From Roseimicrobium sp. ORNL1 (GTDB taxonomy: Bacteria; Verrucomicrobiota; Verrucomicrobiia; Verrucomicrobiales; Verrucomicrobiaceae), in assembly GCF_011044495.1 (NCBI RefSeq), contig NZ_CP049143.1, positions 5,456,001-5,520,000 on the forward strand: 64,000 bases of DNA. Reading direction: 5' to 3'. The notes beneath the pieces were generated by a model that had not been told where the DNA came from, made no database searches, and was given only the letters and a program-made list of their open reading frames with translations. Position 1 is the first letter of the stretch, and each line of letters starts with the position of its first letter. The translations under genes were made by a program, and so were the position numbers. Below, in pieces: positions 1 through 8,251 of this stretch.

Positions 1-2
1 TC

Positions 3-539
3 ATGCTGTCCGGCACTGCTGGCAGCAGCAAGGTGAACGACGCAGCAGCAGTCACGCTGCAGGATGGAAGCACCGTTGCCTTCGACGCAGGCTTGACCAA
101 CCACACGGAGACCATGGGCCAGCTCACACTCTCGGGGGACTCAATCGTCGACTTTGGCGTGGGCAGCTCGAACAACATCCTGCGCTTCGCGATTTCAGGT
201 GCGATCGATTGGACAGGCACGCTTTCGATTTACAACTACCAGCCAGGTCATCAGATCTACTTCGGTACGCAGGACAGCATCGTGAGCCTCACGCAGGAGC
301 AACTCGACTCGATCACGTTCTACAGCGGCGCGGGCACCGGACTGCTGGGTACCGGGCAATGGACAGGAAACAATTCCGGACAGGTGGTCGTGGGGTCGGG
401 AATCGGCGGAGAAATCGCCCCTGTGCCTGAGCCTGCGAGCGTGATGAGCGCGCTCCTGCTGCTGGGAGTGATCGGCTGGGGAGAACGCGGCTGGCTCAGT
501 CGCCGGGGTGCTGTACGTCGCAGACTGCAGACCGCCTGA
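3..539 (+). CDS. PEP-CTERM autotransporter-like beta-strand protein, C-terminal part (5' truncated by window)
   Basis: This is the last 178 residues of a secreted, surface-exposed beta-helical protein; the start lies outside the window and the first ATG is internal. The C-terminus has the PEP-CTERM layout: a VPEP motif near residue 141, a hydrophobic segment (SALLLLGVIGWG) and an Arg-rich end (SRRGAVRRR). In known PEP-CTERM systems exosortase cleaves this signal. The sequence aligns almost without gaps to the last part of the protein at 4628-6967 (shared SGTAGSSK, IYFGTQD, FYSGAGTG/FFSGAGTG and GQWTGNN), so the two are paralogues. Function beyond surface localisation is unknown. A following AT-richer gene group begins 125 bases downstream. 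Confidence 0.8.
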   Translation: MLSGTAGSSKVNDAAAVTLQDGSTVAFDAGLTNHTETMGQLTLSGDSIVDFGVGSSNNILRFAISGAIDWTGTLSIYNYQPGHQIYFGTQDSIVSLTQEQLDSITFYSGAGTGLLGTGQWTGNNSGQVVVGSGIGGEIAPVPEPASVMSALLLLGVIGWGERGWLSRRGAVRRRLQTA

Positions 540-664
540 TGATCGTCAGAAGCAAGACGAGACCGTCGGACTCAGAACTCTGGCAACCGAGGATTCTTCC
601 GCGGAGGCCAGGCAAAAGTCCGTTGAAGTAACGCATAACTATATCCAGCGCAGTTTCTAATATA

Positions 665-1195
665 ATGCATCCTCTTCTCAAATTGGTCGTCTCAGGTCCC
701 GTGGGCGCTGGTAAAACCACATTCATACGACTTCTTTCCGAAACAGAAGTAGTGGATACCGATGTGCCCTCTACTGAAGATATTGGAAAGCCCACTACCA
801 CGGTCGCCATGGACTTCGGTTCTCTGGTAATTGACGGCTACCCCATTCATCTTTTCGGCACACCGGGACAGGAACGATTCAATTTCATGTGGGACGTGCT
901 CTGCGAAGGAGCTCATGGAATGATGTTTCTCGTTGCTGGTGATCGCCCTCAAGACCTTCCAAATGCCCGTCTAATCCTCGACTATATCACAAGTCAAATC
1001 ACTATTCCTTTCATCGTAGGGGTGACACGACAGGATTTGGATCGAGTCTGGAGCCCCGGCGATGTCGCCGATTATTTAGACCTGCCGAAACACCTTGTGC
1101 TCGGTCTAAACGCTACTGATCACGGTGAGTGTATAGACATCCTCTACGAGCTCTTCGCGGCCATCAATGGTTCTGCGAAAAACATGCCGAACTAG
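665..1195 (+). CDS. Small Ras-like GTPase (COG2229/MglA-CvnD type)
   Basis: A 176-residue P-loop GTPase with no membrane segment, so cytoplasmic. The Walker A/G1 loop GPVGAGKTT is at residues 11-19, the G3 motif GTPGQERF at about 61-68, and the G4 position reads VTRQDL rather than the canonical NKxD. Switch-type GTPases of this family (MglA in Myxococcus, CvnD in Streptomyces) work with roadblock/LC7 proteins, and the next gene at 1320 encodes one. Together they suggest a nucleotide-switch module for polarity or signalling, but no target is visible. Base composition is clearly AT-richer than flanking genes (a sampled 60-base stretch is about 43% GC against about 60% for the window), which hints at transfer. 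The spacing of 124 bases to the roadblock gene allows co-transcription. Confidence 0.85.
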   Translation: MHPLLKLVVSGPVGAGKTTFIRLLSETEVVDTDVPSTEDIGKPTTTVAMDFGSLVIDGYPIHLFGTPGQERFNFMWDVLCEGAHGMMFLVAGDRPQDLPNARLILDYITSQITIPFIVGVTRQDLDRVWSPGDVADYLDLPKHLVLGLNATDHGECIDILYELFAAINGSAKNMPN

Positions 1196-1319
1196 GAGAA
1201 GCCGCAGCATCTCTGTGAAATTTTTTTTCGCCTGCCGACCGACAGGCTAAGAATCAGTCAACACGTCGAAACGTGCTGCTGAATAAATAAAGTTCGGTCA
1301 AACTAAGAAATAAATACAT

Positions 1320-1682
1320 ATGGCACTTAATGCTGAACTCGAAGGAGTCCTTCAAAGACTTCGTAGCGCTGTCCCTGAAATTCAGGGATCACTTGTAGCA
1401 TCAATAGATGGATTGGTAATTGCCAGTAATACGAAAGGGGACGCTAACCGCATGGCCGCAATGATTGCGACCGCGCTCGGCTTGGGGATGAGAATCTGCG
1501 ATACCTTCTCCGCCGGAGATCTCAGCGAAACCTCTGTGACGGGAAATTCTGGCCAGATTTACGTGTATTCGACCGGCCCCAAAGGGGTTCTGGCTGTTTA
1601 TGCAGTAACAGGAGCAAACGTCGGATTGATAAATCTCGAATGTCGTGACGCGGCTAAGAAAATTGCCGCCATATTCGGCTAA
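1320..1682 (+). CDS. Roadblock/LC7 domain protein (MglB-like GTPase partner)
   Basis: A 120-residue single-domain protein. Residues 8-118 fit the roadblock/LC7 fold: an N-terminal helix (LEGVLQRLRS), the strand-turn-strand SLVASIDGLVIAS, a long central helix (RMAAMIATALGLGMRICDTF), then beta strands ending in ANVGLINLECRDAAKKIAAIF. Such proteins form homodimers that bind Ras-like GTPases and in MglB act as the GTPase-activating protein. Its position directly after the GTPase gene supports that pairing. It shares the AT-rich composition of its neighbours. Which GTPase step it controls cannot be read from sequence. Confidence 0.85.
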   Translation: MALNAELEGVLQRLRSAVPEIQGSLVASIDGLVIASNTKGDANRMAAMIATALGLGMRICDTFSAGDLSETSVTGNSGQIYVYSTGPKGVLAVYAVTGANVGLINLECRDAAKKIAAIFG

Positions 1683-1788
1683 AGTAGAACGGACCAGTGG
1701 AATTGCGCTCGGGCGATGAACTCTACGAACTTGTTGCAAACAAGATTTAGCAAACTCTTAGCGCAAAAACTCAAAACAAAAACGCACT

Positions 1789-2253
1789 ATGAAATTACGC
1801 AAAAATTTGGATGACTTCATGAGCATCATTTGTTTCAGAGCCGCCATTGTTGGCATGGAGGATATCCTTGGAGCCGACGGTACCGCTGCTGCGCTGATCG
1901 CTGCGGGACGCAAGCGTGGAAAAGATGTTGCCGATTCACTGGGCCTCACCGGCAGTAATCCAGATGTTGGTAAGATGACCGAAACTTTGGATGAGGTCTT
2001 TGGCAAAAAAGGCACCAAACTCTGTTCAATCCTGGAAATGTCGGAGACACCGGAAGGTGGTTATCTTATCAAAACTGAAGATACTGTTTGCATGGCATCC
2101 GAGGCACCAGGGAGTACTCGACGCTGTACTTTCACTCTTGGCGCCGTGCTGGGAGCTGTAGAGGCTATGACGGGCAAAGCGCTCGCTGGAACACATGTTG
2201 CTAAAATCACAGATGGATCTCCCACCGACGACCTCTTGCTGAACCCGTACTAA
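1789..2253 (+). CDS. Hypothetical protein, third member of GTPase/roadblock cassette (possible V4R-like)
   Basis: A 154-residue soluble protein that I do not recognise with confidence. Visible features are an N-terminal stretch with FRAAIVGMEDILGADGTAAA, a middle region KGTKLCSILEMSE, and a C-terminal part with two Cys-containing motifs (EDTVCMASEA, STRRCTFTLGAVLGAVEAMTG). The pattern of a Cys, a conserved Gly-rich helix and a final beta strand loosely recalls V4R/hydrocarbon-binding domains found beside roadblock proteins, but that is a tentative resemblance. It follows the roadblock gene by 106 bases on the same strand and shares its lower GC, so it is probably part of the same cassette. 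No terminator is evident after it. Confidence 0.6.
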   Translation: MKLRKNLDDFMSIICFRAAIVGMEDILGADGTAAALIAAGRKRGKDVADSLGLTGSNPDVGKMTETLDEVFGKKGTKLCSILEMSETPEGGYLIKTEDTVCMASEAPGSTRRCTFTLGAVLGAVEAMTGKALAGTHVAKITDGSPTDDLLLNPY

Positions 2254-2494
2254 TAGGAAATCAATAGGTACTACATACGGTTGGGCTTCTTTTTGAACTC
2301 CGTCCAATTCGAAAAGAAGCCCAGCACAGTAACACGTGTGGTGTGAGCTCGCCGCCCACCCAGCAATACCTTCCGCCTTTGGTGACTGGTATGACAGCAA
2401 TCTGCGAAGCCGGCAGCGACCACGATGCCTGCGCCGGGATGGGTGGAGGACGCAAAGCATGGCGCATCGCGCCTTATGCCACCGGCTCCATCGC

Positions 2495-2623
2495 TGTTCG
2501 TCTCCGGATGAGACCAAGGTATTCTTCTTCGCGCAGAGCGATGAGGATGGGAACAAGACCTTCCGATTGCTGGATGTGAAGACGGGAAAAATCCGGGTGC
2601 TCGGTGAAGCGCCCGAGTCGTGA
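2495..2623 (+). pseudogene. Duplicated 3' tail of the secreted protein gene at 3111-4109
   Basis: Translation of this stretch gives 42 residues (from CSSPDETKVFFFAQSDEDG to VLGEAPES) that match the last 42 residues of the protein at 3111-4109 (CSSADESKVFFLTHSDEDG to VLGEAPGT) almost position by position, including the stop codon. The sequence upstream of 2495 in the same frame does not match the rest of that gene. It is therefore a remnant of a second copy, or a partial tandem duplication, and not a functional gene. Nothing else protein-like is seen between 2254 and 2494. Confidence 0.8.
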
Positions 2624-2760
2624 GGCGGCGTGGCGCAGTCCGCCGCAGACTCAAGGCGGCGTGATGCGCCCTCAACATGTGCGTCAGGTTATGGGATGGA
2701 GAATTGCGGGCACATCGAACATGACCTCGGTTCGCTTTCATCTGACACATGGAAAGAGCG

Positions 2761-2991
2761 CTTTGCGTCGTGGAGTGCGTGTGGCAAGCGTTAGCGCGAC
2801 ACCGCATTGAACGGAGAAGCGGAGCATCATGAAGCGGTATCACGGTCCAATCGCCAAGATACTTTCCGCTGAGGTTCTTCGGATGCTGGATTCCAATGAA
2901 TCCATCCAGAACTTCGGTACGTGACACCTCCGTTCAAAGCGGTGTCGCGGCCTCAAGGGAGGCCTATGCCACCGCACTCCACGACGCAAAG
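2761..2991. repeat. Long imperfect inverted-repeat element (about 230 bp)
   Basis: The left arm at 2761-2816 begins CTTTGCGTCGTGGAGTGCG and reappears in reverse complement at 2928-2991, which ends CGCACTCCACGACGCAAAG; inner parts CTCCGTTCAA/TTGAACGGAG and GGTGTCGCG/CGCGACACC also pair. The arms enclose about 110 bases without an ORF. The structure is that of a non-autonomous palindromic element or a large RNA hairpin. It sits between the pseudogene tail and the intact gene at 3111. The rest of 2624-3110 holds nothing else recognisable. Confidence 0.8.
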
Positions 2992-3110
2992 CGACTTGGA
3001 ACGTTGAGCTGATGTGCAGCGTCGCTTTCCCTGTTCGTCCCATCCCGGTTGTTTATCCTGACGCAACATTGATTTGACGCTCTTCCCGAGTTGCGCCACA
3101 GCGTGTCGCG

Positions 3111-4109
3111 ATGAGGCCCTTCGCTTCTCTGCTGTTGCTGGCGGCTGCTGTGTGCGGCCATGTCTTCACCTCTCCCCTCCACGCGGGCGAAGCCGCCTTC
3201 ACGGAGGATGGGAATACCGTCATCGCCCTGCCTCATGATGGCGCCAAGATCTGGTCCATTTCACTCGCGGACGGCAAGACCACCGTGGTCGATCTCGGCA
3301 AGCAAATTGAAGGGGAGGATTTGCACTCCATTTCCCCGGCGAAGGAAGGGCTATTCTGGCTGGCCACTTCGAAAAGACTCTTCCTTTGGAAACCAGGATA
3401 CGCGACTGCACGGAAGGTACTCACCCTGGAGCACGGTGAGTTCACCGACATCAACGCGGATCCTTCCTCCGGTGACCTGCTTGCGGAGACCTTCGGAGGT
3501 GAGTCTGAGACAGACAGTGCATTTCATCTTCGCGCCCTTCCCAAGGGCGAGATGGAACTGGTCGATGCGAAGGACGCGCCGGCCATGTTCTCCGCGGTCT
3601 ATGATGCTGAAGGCCGCTTCTTCTTTTCCAGCGACAGTGATCTCTGGGCGGGACTGACCAGCACAGTTGAGGAAGGACTCTCCCTCGACGTGTGGCGCGC
3701 CGCACCTCTCGCGGTGCTTCAATACGAAAGAAACAACCCAGGCTCCTCCTTCACCCTCATGGACATCGCCCCAGCGGGGAAATCGCTCGTGATGACGGTG
3801 GCCAATGAAGTGGAGGCCTTCCTCGTGCAGATACCCAAGCCCAGTGTGCACCTGGGACCAGAGGGGCCTCTTGAGAAGCTGCCCATCGGCGTGCCTGCGC
3901 GTTGGAAACAGGCAGCCACCGTCCTGCAATCGCTCAAGGTGATTCCCATCAAGGAATCGCTGGCCTCCATCTTCAATCTCTGCTCCTCGGCGGATGAGTC
4001 CAAGGTCTTCTTCCTCACGCACAGTGATGAGGACGGAAAGAAGACCTTCCGGTTGCTGGACGTGAAGACAGGAAAAATCCGCGTGCTCGGTGAAGCGCCC
4101 GGGACGTGA
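3111..4109 (+). CDS. Hypothetical secreted protein, probably beta-propeller-like
   Basis: A 332-residue protein with a typical Sec signal peptide (hydrophobic LLLLAAAVCG, likely cleavage after LHAG near residue 26). The mature part is rich in short beta-strand motifs of the type seen in YVTN/WD40-like propellers: GNTVIALPHDGAKIWSIS, LADGKTTVVDLG, LFWLATSKRLFLW, and a final LLDVKTGKIRVLGEA blade-like repeat. No catalytic motif is visible. Predicted location is the periplasm or cell surface. A degenerate copy of its 3' end lies at 2495-2623, and an inverted-repeat fragment begins right at its stop codon. Function is unknown. Confidence 0.75.
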   Translation: MRPFASLLLLAAAVCGHVFTSPLHAGEAAFTEDGNTVIALPHDGAKIWSISLADGKTTVVDLGKQIEGEDLHSISPAKEGLFWLATSKRLFLWKPGYATARKVLTLEHGEFTDINADPSSGDLLAETFGGESETDSAFHLRALPKGEMELVDAKDAPAMFSAVYDAEGRFFFSSDSDLWAGLTSTVEEGLSLDVWRAAPLAVLQYERNNPGSSFTLMDIAPAGKSLVMTVANEVEAFLVQIPKPSVHLGPEGPLEKLPIGVPARWKQAATVLQSLKVIPIKESLASIFNLCSSADESKVFFLTHSDEDGKKTFRLLDVKTGKIRVLGEAPGT

Positions 4110-4239
4110 GCGCAGCGACGTCCTCGATGTGGAAGGTACTGGTGACGCCTTTAGAGCAGATGGTGGAATGTGGCCTTGCCTGCCAGGTGAAAGGAGGTGG
4201 TGCGTCAGGGATAGCGGACAAGAGTGTCCGCGCTCCTTT
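4107..4239. repeat. Left-truncated copy of the 165-bp inverted-repeat element
   Basis: This segment matches the interior and right end of the complete copies at 7095-7260 and 35052-35216: shared TGTGGCCTTGCCTGCC, GTCAGGGATAGCGGACAAG and the right arm GCGGACAAGAGTGTCCGCGC at 4214-4233. The left arm is absent, the match starting at the stop codon of the preceding gene. It may contribute to the 3' end of that transcript. Confidence 0.75.
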
Positions 4240-4627
4240 AACTTGGCCTCACGCTTCACCTTTGGATTGAATGGCCCTCACGGGCCCTGAGCCCACCTCC
4301 TACAGCGACATTTAGCGCTTGGACTGGGCGGGGATCCCTCTGGGGCCTAAATCTGCACAGTCGACTCAGCGATGCGTAGCAGACGCAAAATTTAGCCTCA
4401 AGTTGTTGGCCTCCAACATTTAGTGAACAAGCTGTTCATCACGTAACACTCAGCGCAAGGCCTTCTTTGTAAGCCAAATCCTACGTTCCATTCATAAATT
4501 TTGTGTAGTCATGGCTAAAATTGAGGACTAAACCTTTGCTCAAGAATTGGGGTTTCTCCGCACGGGAACAAACAGCCCATTAAATATTATGAAGGGAAAT
4601 AATTTCAAATCGCAACCCGGAGGCCGG
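4240..4627. other. Non-coding region upstream of the PEP-CTERM gene
   Basis: No convincing gene is present. A short hairpin GGCCCTCACGGGCC lies near 4273. From about 4370 the sequence becomes AT-rich, which suits a promoter and leader for the gene starting at 4628, but no clean -35/-10 pair stands out. Confidence 0.5.
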
Positions 4628-6967
4628 ATGTGGACGAGAGGAACGGTTCAGGGCCTTGTCAGCGCGGCCACCCTTCTGCTCGCCATCGCAGCCCAAGGCC
4701 AGTCCGTGTGGAATTCTACCAACGGGACCTGGAACAGCAACGGCGCCGGCAATGAATGGACTCCCAACGGAGTCCCTACGTCGAGCACGGTCGTGCACTT
4801 TGGAAGTACCGCAGTGGTCCCAACGACGGTCACGGCGACCGTGAAAGGCAAAAGCGTAGTCTCCGCAAGCGCCATCATTGGCGTTGACTCGGGCAGGACG
4901 GCCACCGTGATTGTGGAGGATCAAGGAAGCCCCGGAGTTTGGACGGCCAGTGGGGATATCTACGTGGGCATGGCTGGCACCGGAACCCTGACGATTCACG
5001 ATGGCGGCGAAGTAGTTCAAAGCTCTGGCGGCGGGATCATCGGTCAATCAACTGGTAGCGTGGGCACGGTCAACGTCACAGGCGCCGGCGCCAAATGGAC
5101 CATTAGCAACGGTGGTCTGACCGTCGGAAACAGTGGCCAAGGCACCCTCAACATCACTGGCGGAGGCGAGGTAGCCGCCAACGGAGCGTCCGTCATGGGA
5201 TATGCCGCCGGTTCGAATGGAACGATACTCGTGTCAGGTGCTGGCTCGCTCTTGTCCAACACCTCCGGCATTGCCATTGGCAGAAGTGGCACCGCACAAC
5301 TCACCATCGAGAATGGCGGACGCTACCTGGGGACGACCGTGAACCTTTCCCTGGTTACGGGCTCAGGCACCCTGAACCTGAACGGCACCGCTGGTGCTCG
5401 CGGGGTACTCGAAGTGAATAGTATCGTGGGAGGACTCGGAACTGAAGCCTTCAATATCGATGGAGGCATCCTCAAAGCCCGCACGAATGGAGCTCTCATT
5501 GGCACTGGCTTCGAAGCTGGGGACATCCAAGTCCTCTCGGGCGGGGCCATCATCGAAGTCGGCTCCGGTATCTCCTCCAGCGTGTCCTCTTCCCTGGCGG
5601 GAGCTGGCGGAGTGACCAAGACGGGGACCGGTACACTGACCTTCAACGGCACTGATGCCAACTCCTACAACGGTGTGACGGTGGTGGAGAATGGTACACT
5701 CGTCTTGGACCGTGCTGCGGCAGACAGCGGCACCGTGAAGAATCTGGAAGTCGGAGACGGCACCGGCGCCTCAGGCAGCGCTGTCGTGCGATTGGATAAG
5801 AACGAACAGATCAACGATAACGCCTCCGTCACCATCAAGAGTGACGGCTCTTTCAACCTCAACGGGAAGAACGAAACCGTGGGCACCCTCGTGAACCAGG
5901 GCGGCACCTTCACCACAGGTGCTGGCAAACTGACGGGCACGGGAGCTTCCGTCACCTGGGCTGGCGGCACAAACACCATCAACTCCGGCGGCAGCGTGGA
6001 AGATGCGCACGTGGTGATCAGTGGTGGAACCAACACCGTGGAAGCCGGCGGCAACCTGGTCGTCCTCGCTGGTGGCGCTGGACTGGAAATCAACAACGCC
6101 TCCCTGACCCTGAACGCGAGCAACACCACCGCTGGCAACCTTACGCTTCGGAGTTCGGTGACCAGCACGGGCAACTCGAGCATTGCCACTGCGGGTGTGG
6201 GTACCAATGCAGGAACGGTCAACCTCGATGGCGGCACCCGTGACTTCAACGTGGCCTCTGGACAACTCTCCGTAAGCGCCAACATCACGAATGGCGGCCT
6301 GACCAAGCTGGGCACCGGCACCATGCTGGCTTCGGGCACCAGCACCTATGCGGGCGCCACCACGGTCTCGAATGGCACGCTCAATGTCTCGGGCTCCCTT
6401 TCCCAGACCTCCAGCGTTGTGGTCGCCAATGGTGGCACTCTCATGTTCTCCGGCACCGCCGGCAGCAGCAAGATCAACGACTCCGCGGCTATCACCCTGC
6501 AGGCCGGCAGCACGCTCGCCTTCGCCGCAGGCTTGAGCAATCACACGGAGACCTTGGGCGCGCTTACTCTCTCCGGAAACTCCATCATCGATTTGGGAAC
6601 CGGCAGCAACAACATCCTCCAGTTTGCCCTCTCCGGTGCGGCCAGCTGGAACGGGACCCTGTCCATCTACAACTATAACCTGGGAGACCGAATCTACTTC
6701 GGCACGCAAGACAACAACACGAGCCTCACTCTGGCTCAACTCAACTCGATTCAGTTCTTCAGCGGCGCTGGCACGGGACTGCTGGGCATTGGCCAGTGGA
6801 CGGGCAACAACACCGGCGAAGTGACCTTCGGTTCGGGAGAAATCGCTCCCGTACCTGAGCCTGCCACCGTGATGACCGCGCTCTTGCTCCTGGGCATCGT
6901 GGGCTGGAGCGAGCGCAGCTGGTTCACACGCCGGGGCGCTCTCCGCCTCAGGCAGCAAGCCGCGTAA
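4628..6967 (+). CDS. PEP-CTERM protein with autotransporter-associated beta-strand repeats
   Basis: A large secreted protein (779 residues from this ATG). Start chosen because GGAGG lies at 4619-4623 and the protein then opens with a clean signal peptide (MWTRGTVQGLVSAATLLLAI, cleavage near AQG). In-frame ATG 4589 and TTG 4547 are alternatives. The body is Gly/Thr/Asn-rich parallel beta-helix sequence; passenger-associated transport repeats are visible (GGVTKTGTGTLTFNG and VVENGTLVLD near residues 325-360; GGLTKLGTGTMLASG and VSNGTLNVSG near 556-590). The end carries VPEP, a hydrophobic helix and an Arg-rich tail, the PEP-CTERM sorting signal. The paralogue at the window start shares the C-terminal part of about 175 residues. 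Likely surface structural or adhesion role; ligand unknown. A strong terminator follows. Confidence 0.88.
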   Translation: MWTRGTVQGLVSAATLLLAIAAQGQSVWNSTNGTWNSNGAGNEWTPNGVPTSSTVVHFGSTAVVPTTVTATVKGKSVVSASAIIGVDSGRTATVIVEDQGSPGVWTASGDIYVGMAGTGTLTIHDGGEVVQSSGGGIIGQSTGSVGTVNVTGAGAKWTISNGGLTVGNSGQGTLNITGGGEVAANGASVMGYAAGSNGTILVSGAGSLLSNTSGIAIGRSGTAQLTIENGGRYLGTTVNLSLVTGSGTLNLNGTAGARGVLEVNSIVGGLGTEAFNIDGGILKARTNGALIGTGFEAGDIQVLSGGAIIEVGSGISSSVSSSLAGAGGVTKTGTGTLTFNGTDANSYNGVTVVENGTLVLDRAAADSGTVKNLEVGDGTGASGSAVVRLDKNEQINDNASVTIKSDGSFNLNGKNETVGTLVNQGGTFTTGAGKLTGTGASVTWAGGTNTINSGGSVEDAHVVISGGTNTVEAGGNLVVLAGGAGLEINNASLTLNASNTTAGNLTLRSSVTSTGNSSIATAGVGTNAGTVNLDGGTRDFNVASGQLSVSANITNGGLTKLGTGTMLASGTSTYAGATTVSNGTLNVSGSLSQTSSVVVANGGTLMFSGTAGSSKINDSAAITLQAGSTLAFAAGLSNHTETLGALTLSGNSIIDLGTGSNNILQFALSGAASWNGTLSIYNYNLGDRIYFGTQDNNTSLTLAQLNSIQFFSGAGTGLLGIGQWTGNNTGEVTFGSGEIAPVPEPATVMTALLLLGIVGWSERSWFTRRGALRLRQQAA

Positions 6968-7012
6968 AGACGTTTCGACAATTTAAAGCCCCCCAGGCTT
7001 CTAACCCTGCAA

Positions 7013-7041
7013 ACTCCGACCCGAAAGGGTCGGAGTTTTTT
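7013..7041 (+). terminator. Rho-independent terminator after PEP-CTERM gene
   Basis: A perfect 10-bp stem ACTCCGACCC/GGGTCGGAGT closed by a GAAA tetraloop is followed by a run of six T. It ends the transcript of the gene at 4628-6967. Confidence 0.93.
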
Positions 7042-7094
7042 GTGTGTAAAGCATGCAGTATTGGCTGCCTCGGTGCCAGGAGCGAAGCCTTGGG

Positions 7095-7260
7095 CAAGGA
7101 ACGTGGACACTCTTGTCCGCCGTTCTGTGCCGCTGCGACCTCCTTCACGTGGAAGCTACGAGCGACGCCTCTGGAGCAGCTGGTGAGGGATATGCCTTGC
7201 CTGCCGGATGAAAGAAGGTGGTACGTCAGGGATGGCGGACAAGAGTGTCCTCGCTCCTTT
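7095..7260. repeat. Complete copy of the 165-bp inverted-repeat (MITE-like) element
   Basis: The left arm (AAGGAACGTGGACACTCTTG, continuing TCCGC) pairs with the right arm GCGGACAAGAGTGTCC...CTCCTTT at 7236-7260. The interior resembles the copies at 35052-35216 and 4107-4239. No transposase ORF is inside. The remaining bases of the 6968-7360 gap contain only the terminator and no gene. Confidence 0.85.
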
Positions 7261-7360
7261 GAAGGGGGGAAGACATGTTGAAACTGCTCGCGTCTGCTGA
7301 ATCAAACCCTTCCATATTGACAGACGCCTCAATTTTCGAGCAAACTTCGCGCGCCCACGT

Positions 7361-7888
7361 ATGAGCGAGGAACCCCACCCTACCGAATATGAAACCGCAT
7401 CCGTCGTCCAACGAGTCGTTGCCCACGGCATTGACTCCGTGGTCGCGTCGGCGGTGATCTTTGCCTCAGGCAACTTGCTGAATTTGGAAAGCGTGGGCGG
7501 CATGCTTGTCTTTGTGATGGTGCTGGCGGTTGCGCTGGGTTACCGCATTTTCGGTGACTCCTACTTCGAGGGCCATGCCTTGGGGAAACGCCTCGTGGGC
7601 ATTCGAGTCTTCGACGCACGTCATCGCAGGCCCTGCACCCATATGCAGAGCGCTATTCGCAATTGCATCCTCTTCATTCCGCTGATGCCGATGATTGAAC
7701 TCGTGCTCCTGTGCATCGATGGACAGGAACGATGGGGAGACCGTCTGGCCCAGACCTACGTGATGCGTGACCACGCCCTACAGGCTCCGGTCCATGCGCC
7801 CGACCGCCCCTTGCATCTGGAGGGCCTGGAGACGACCTTGCACCACGGGTCCAGAACGGATTCACAACAACAGGGAGAAGCGGGCTAG
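7361..7888 (+). CDS. RDD family membrane protein
   Basis: A 175-residue integral membrane protein. The RDD signature is visible at about residues 18-25 (RVVAHGIDS) and again in the conserved FEGHALGKRLVGIRVFD motif at 69-85. Two to three hydrophobic segments are seen (VVASAVIFASG, MLVFVMVLAVALGY, CILFIPLMPMIELVLL), and the GQERWGDRLAQT motif typical of the family end follows. The C-terminal 40 residues are hydrophilic and not conserved in character. RDD proteins have been linked to ion or small-molecule transport, but the substrate here is unknown. The gene stands alone between repeat elements. Confidence 0.82.
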   Translation: MSEEPHPTEYETASVVQRVVAHGIDSVVASAVIFASGNLLNLESVGGMLVFVMVLAVALGYRIFGDSYFEGHALGKRLVGIRVFDARHRRPCTHMQSAIRNCILFIPLMPMIELVLLCIDGQERWGDRLAQTYVMRDHALQAPVHAPDRPLHLEGLETTLHHGSRTDSQQQGEAG

Positions 7889-7951
7889 TCGCGCTTCGAA
7901 CTACCTGGAGTGGTTCATGCGACAAGCGTATCCATGGAGCACGAACATGGC

Positions 7952-8114
7952 ACAGGCCCAAGGATCGGGAACGCCTCGTTCCCGTGGGTGACGGGCTTTA
8001 TGGCGTGTATCCGCCGAAGCACACTTTTGGAAACGCGGGAGGTGCTCGACATGCAAGATCACCAAGCATGGTGACCGCTGACGGGAACGAGGCGTTCCCG
8101 ATCCTTGGGCCTGT
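7952..8114. repeat. Element with perfect 34-bp inverted repeats
   Basis: Bases 7952-7985 (ACAGGCCCAAGGATCGGGAA, then CGCCTCGTTCCCGT) are the exact reverse complement of 8081-8114. Each arm contains its own small palindrome GGGAACG...CGTTCCC. The 95-base interior has no ORF. Perfect arm conservation suggests recent mobility or selection on an RNA hairpin. Nothing else is seen in the gap 7889-8194. Confidence 0.9.
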
Positions 8115-8194
8115 CGCAACGCACTGGGTAAGTTCGCCGCCCTTCAAGACCTGCCTTTAACTCGCCTCGTTCTCAACGCATGAGATGCAGGCAC

Positions 8195-8223
8195 AAAAAA
8201 ACCGGAGCGAACTCCGGTTTTTC
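8195..8223 (-). terminator. Terminator of the ssb transcript
   Basis: A hairpin ACCGGAG/CTCCGGT with a CGAA loop is flanked by A-rich and T-rich tracts on both sides, so it can act in either direction. It lies 29 bases after the ssb stop codon. Confidence 0.88.
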
Positions 8224-8251
8224 AAAAGGTATGTACTGATGTCTCAGCGCA

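Noticed and set aside
1196-1319. GCCTG...CAGGC hairpin after the GTPase gene as a terminator
   Set aside because: The stem is only five bases, the loop eight, and the T run lies upstream rather than downstream.
7042-7281. 79-codon plus-strand frame after the PEP-CTERM gene
   Set aside because: It is made of the inverted-repeat element; the same frame is not kept in the other copies.
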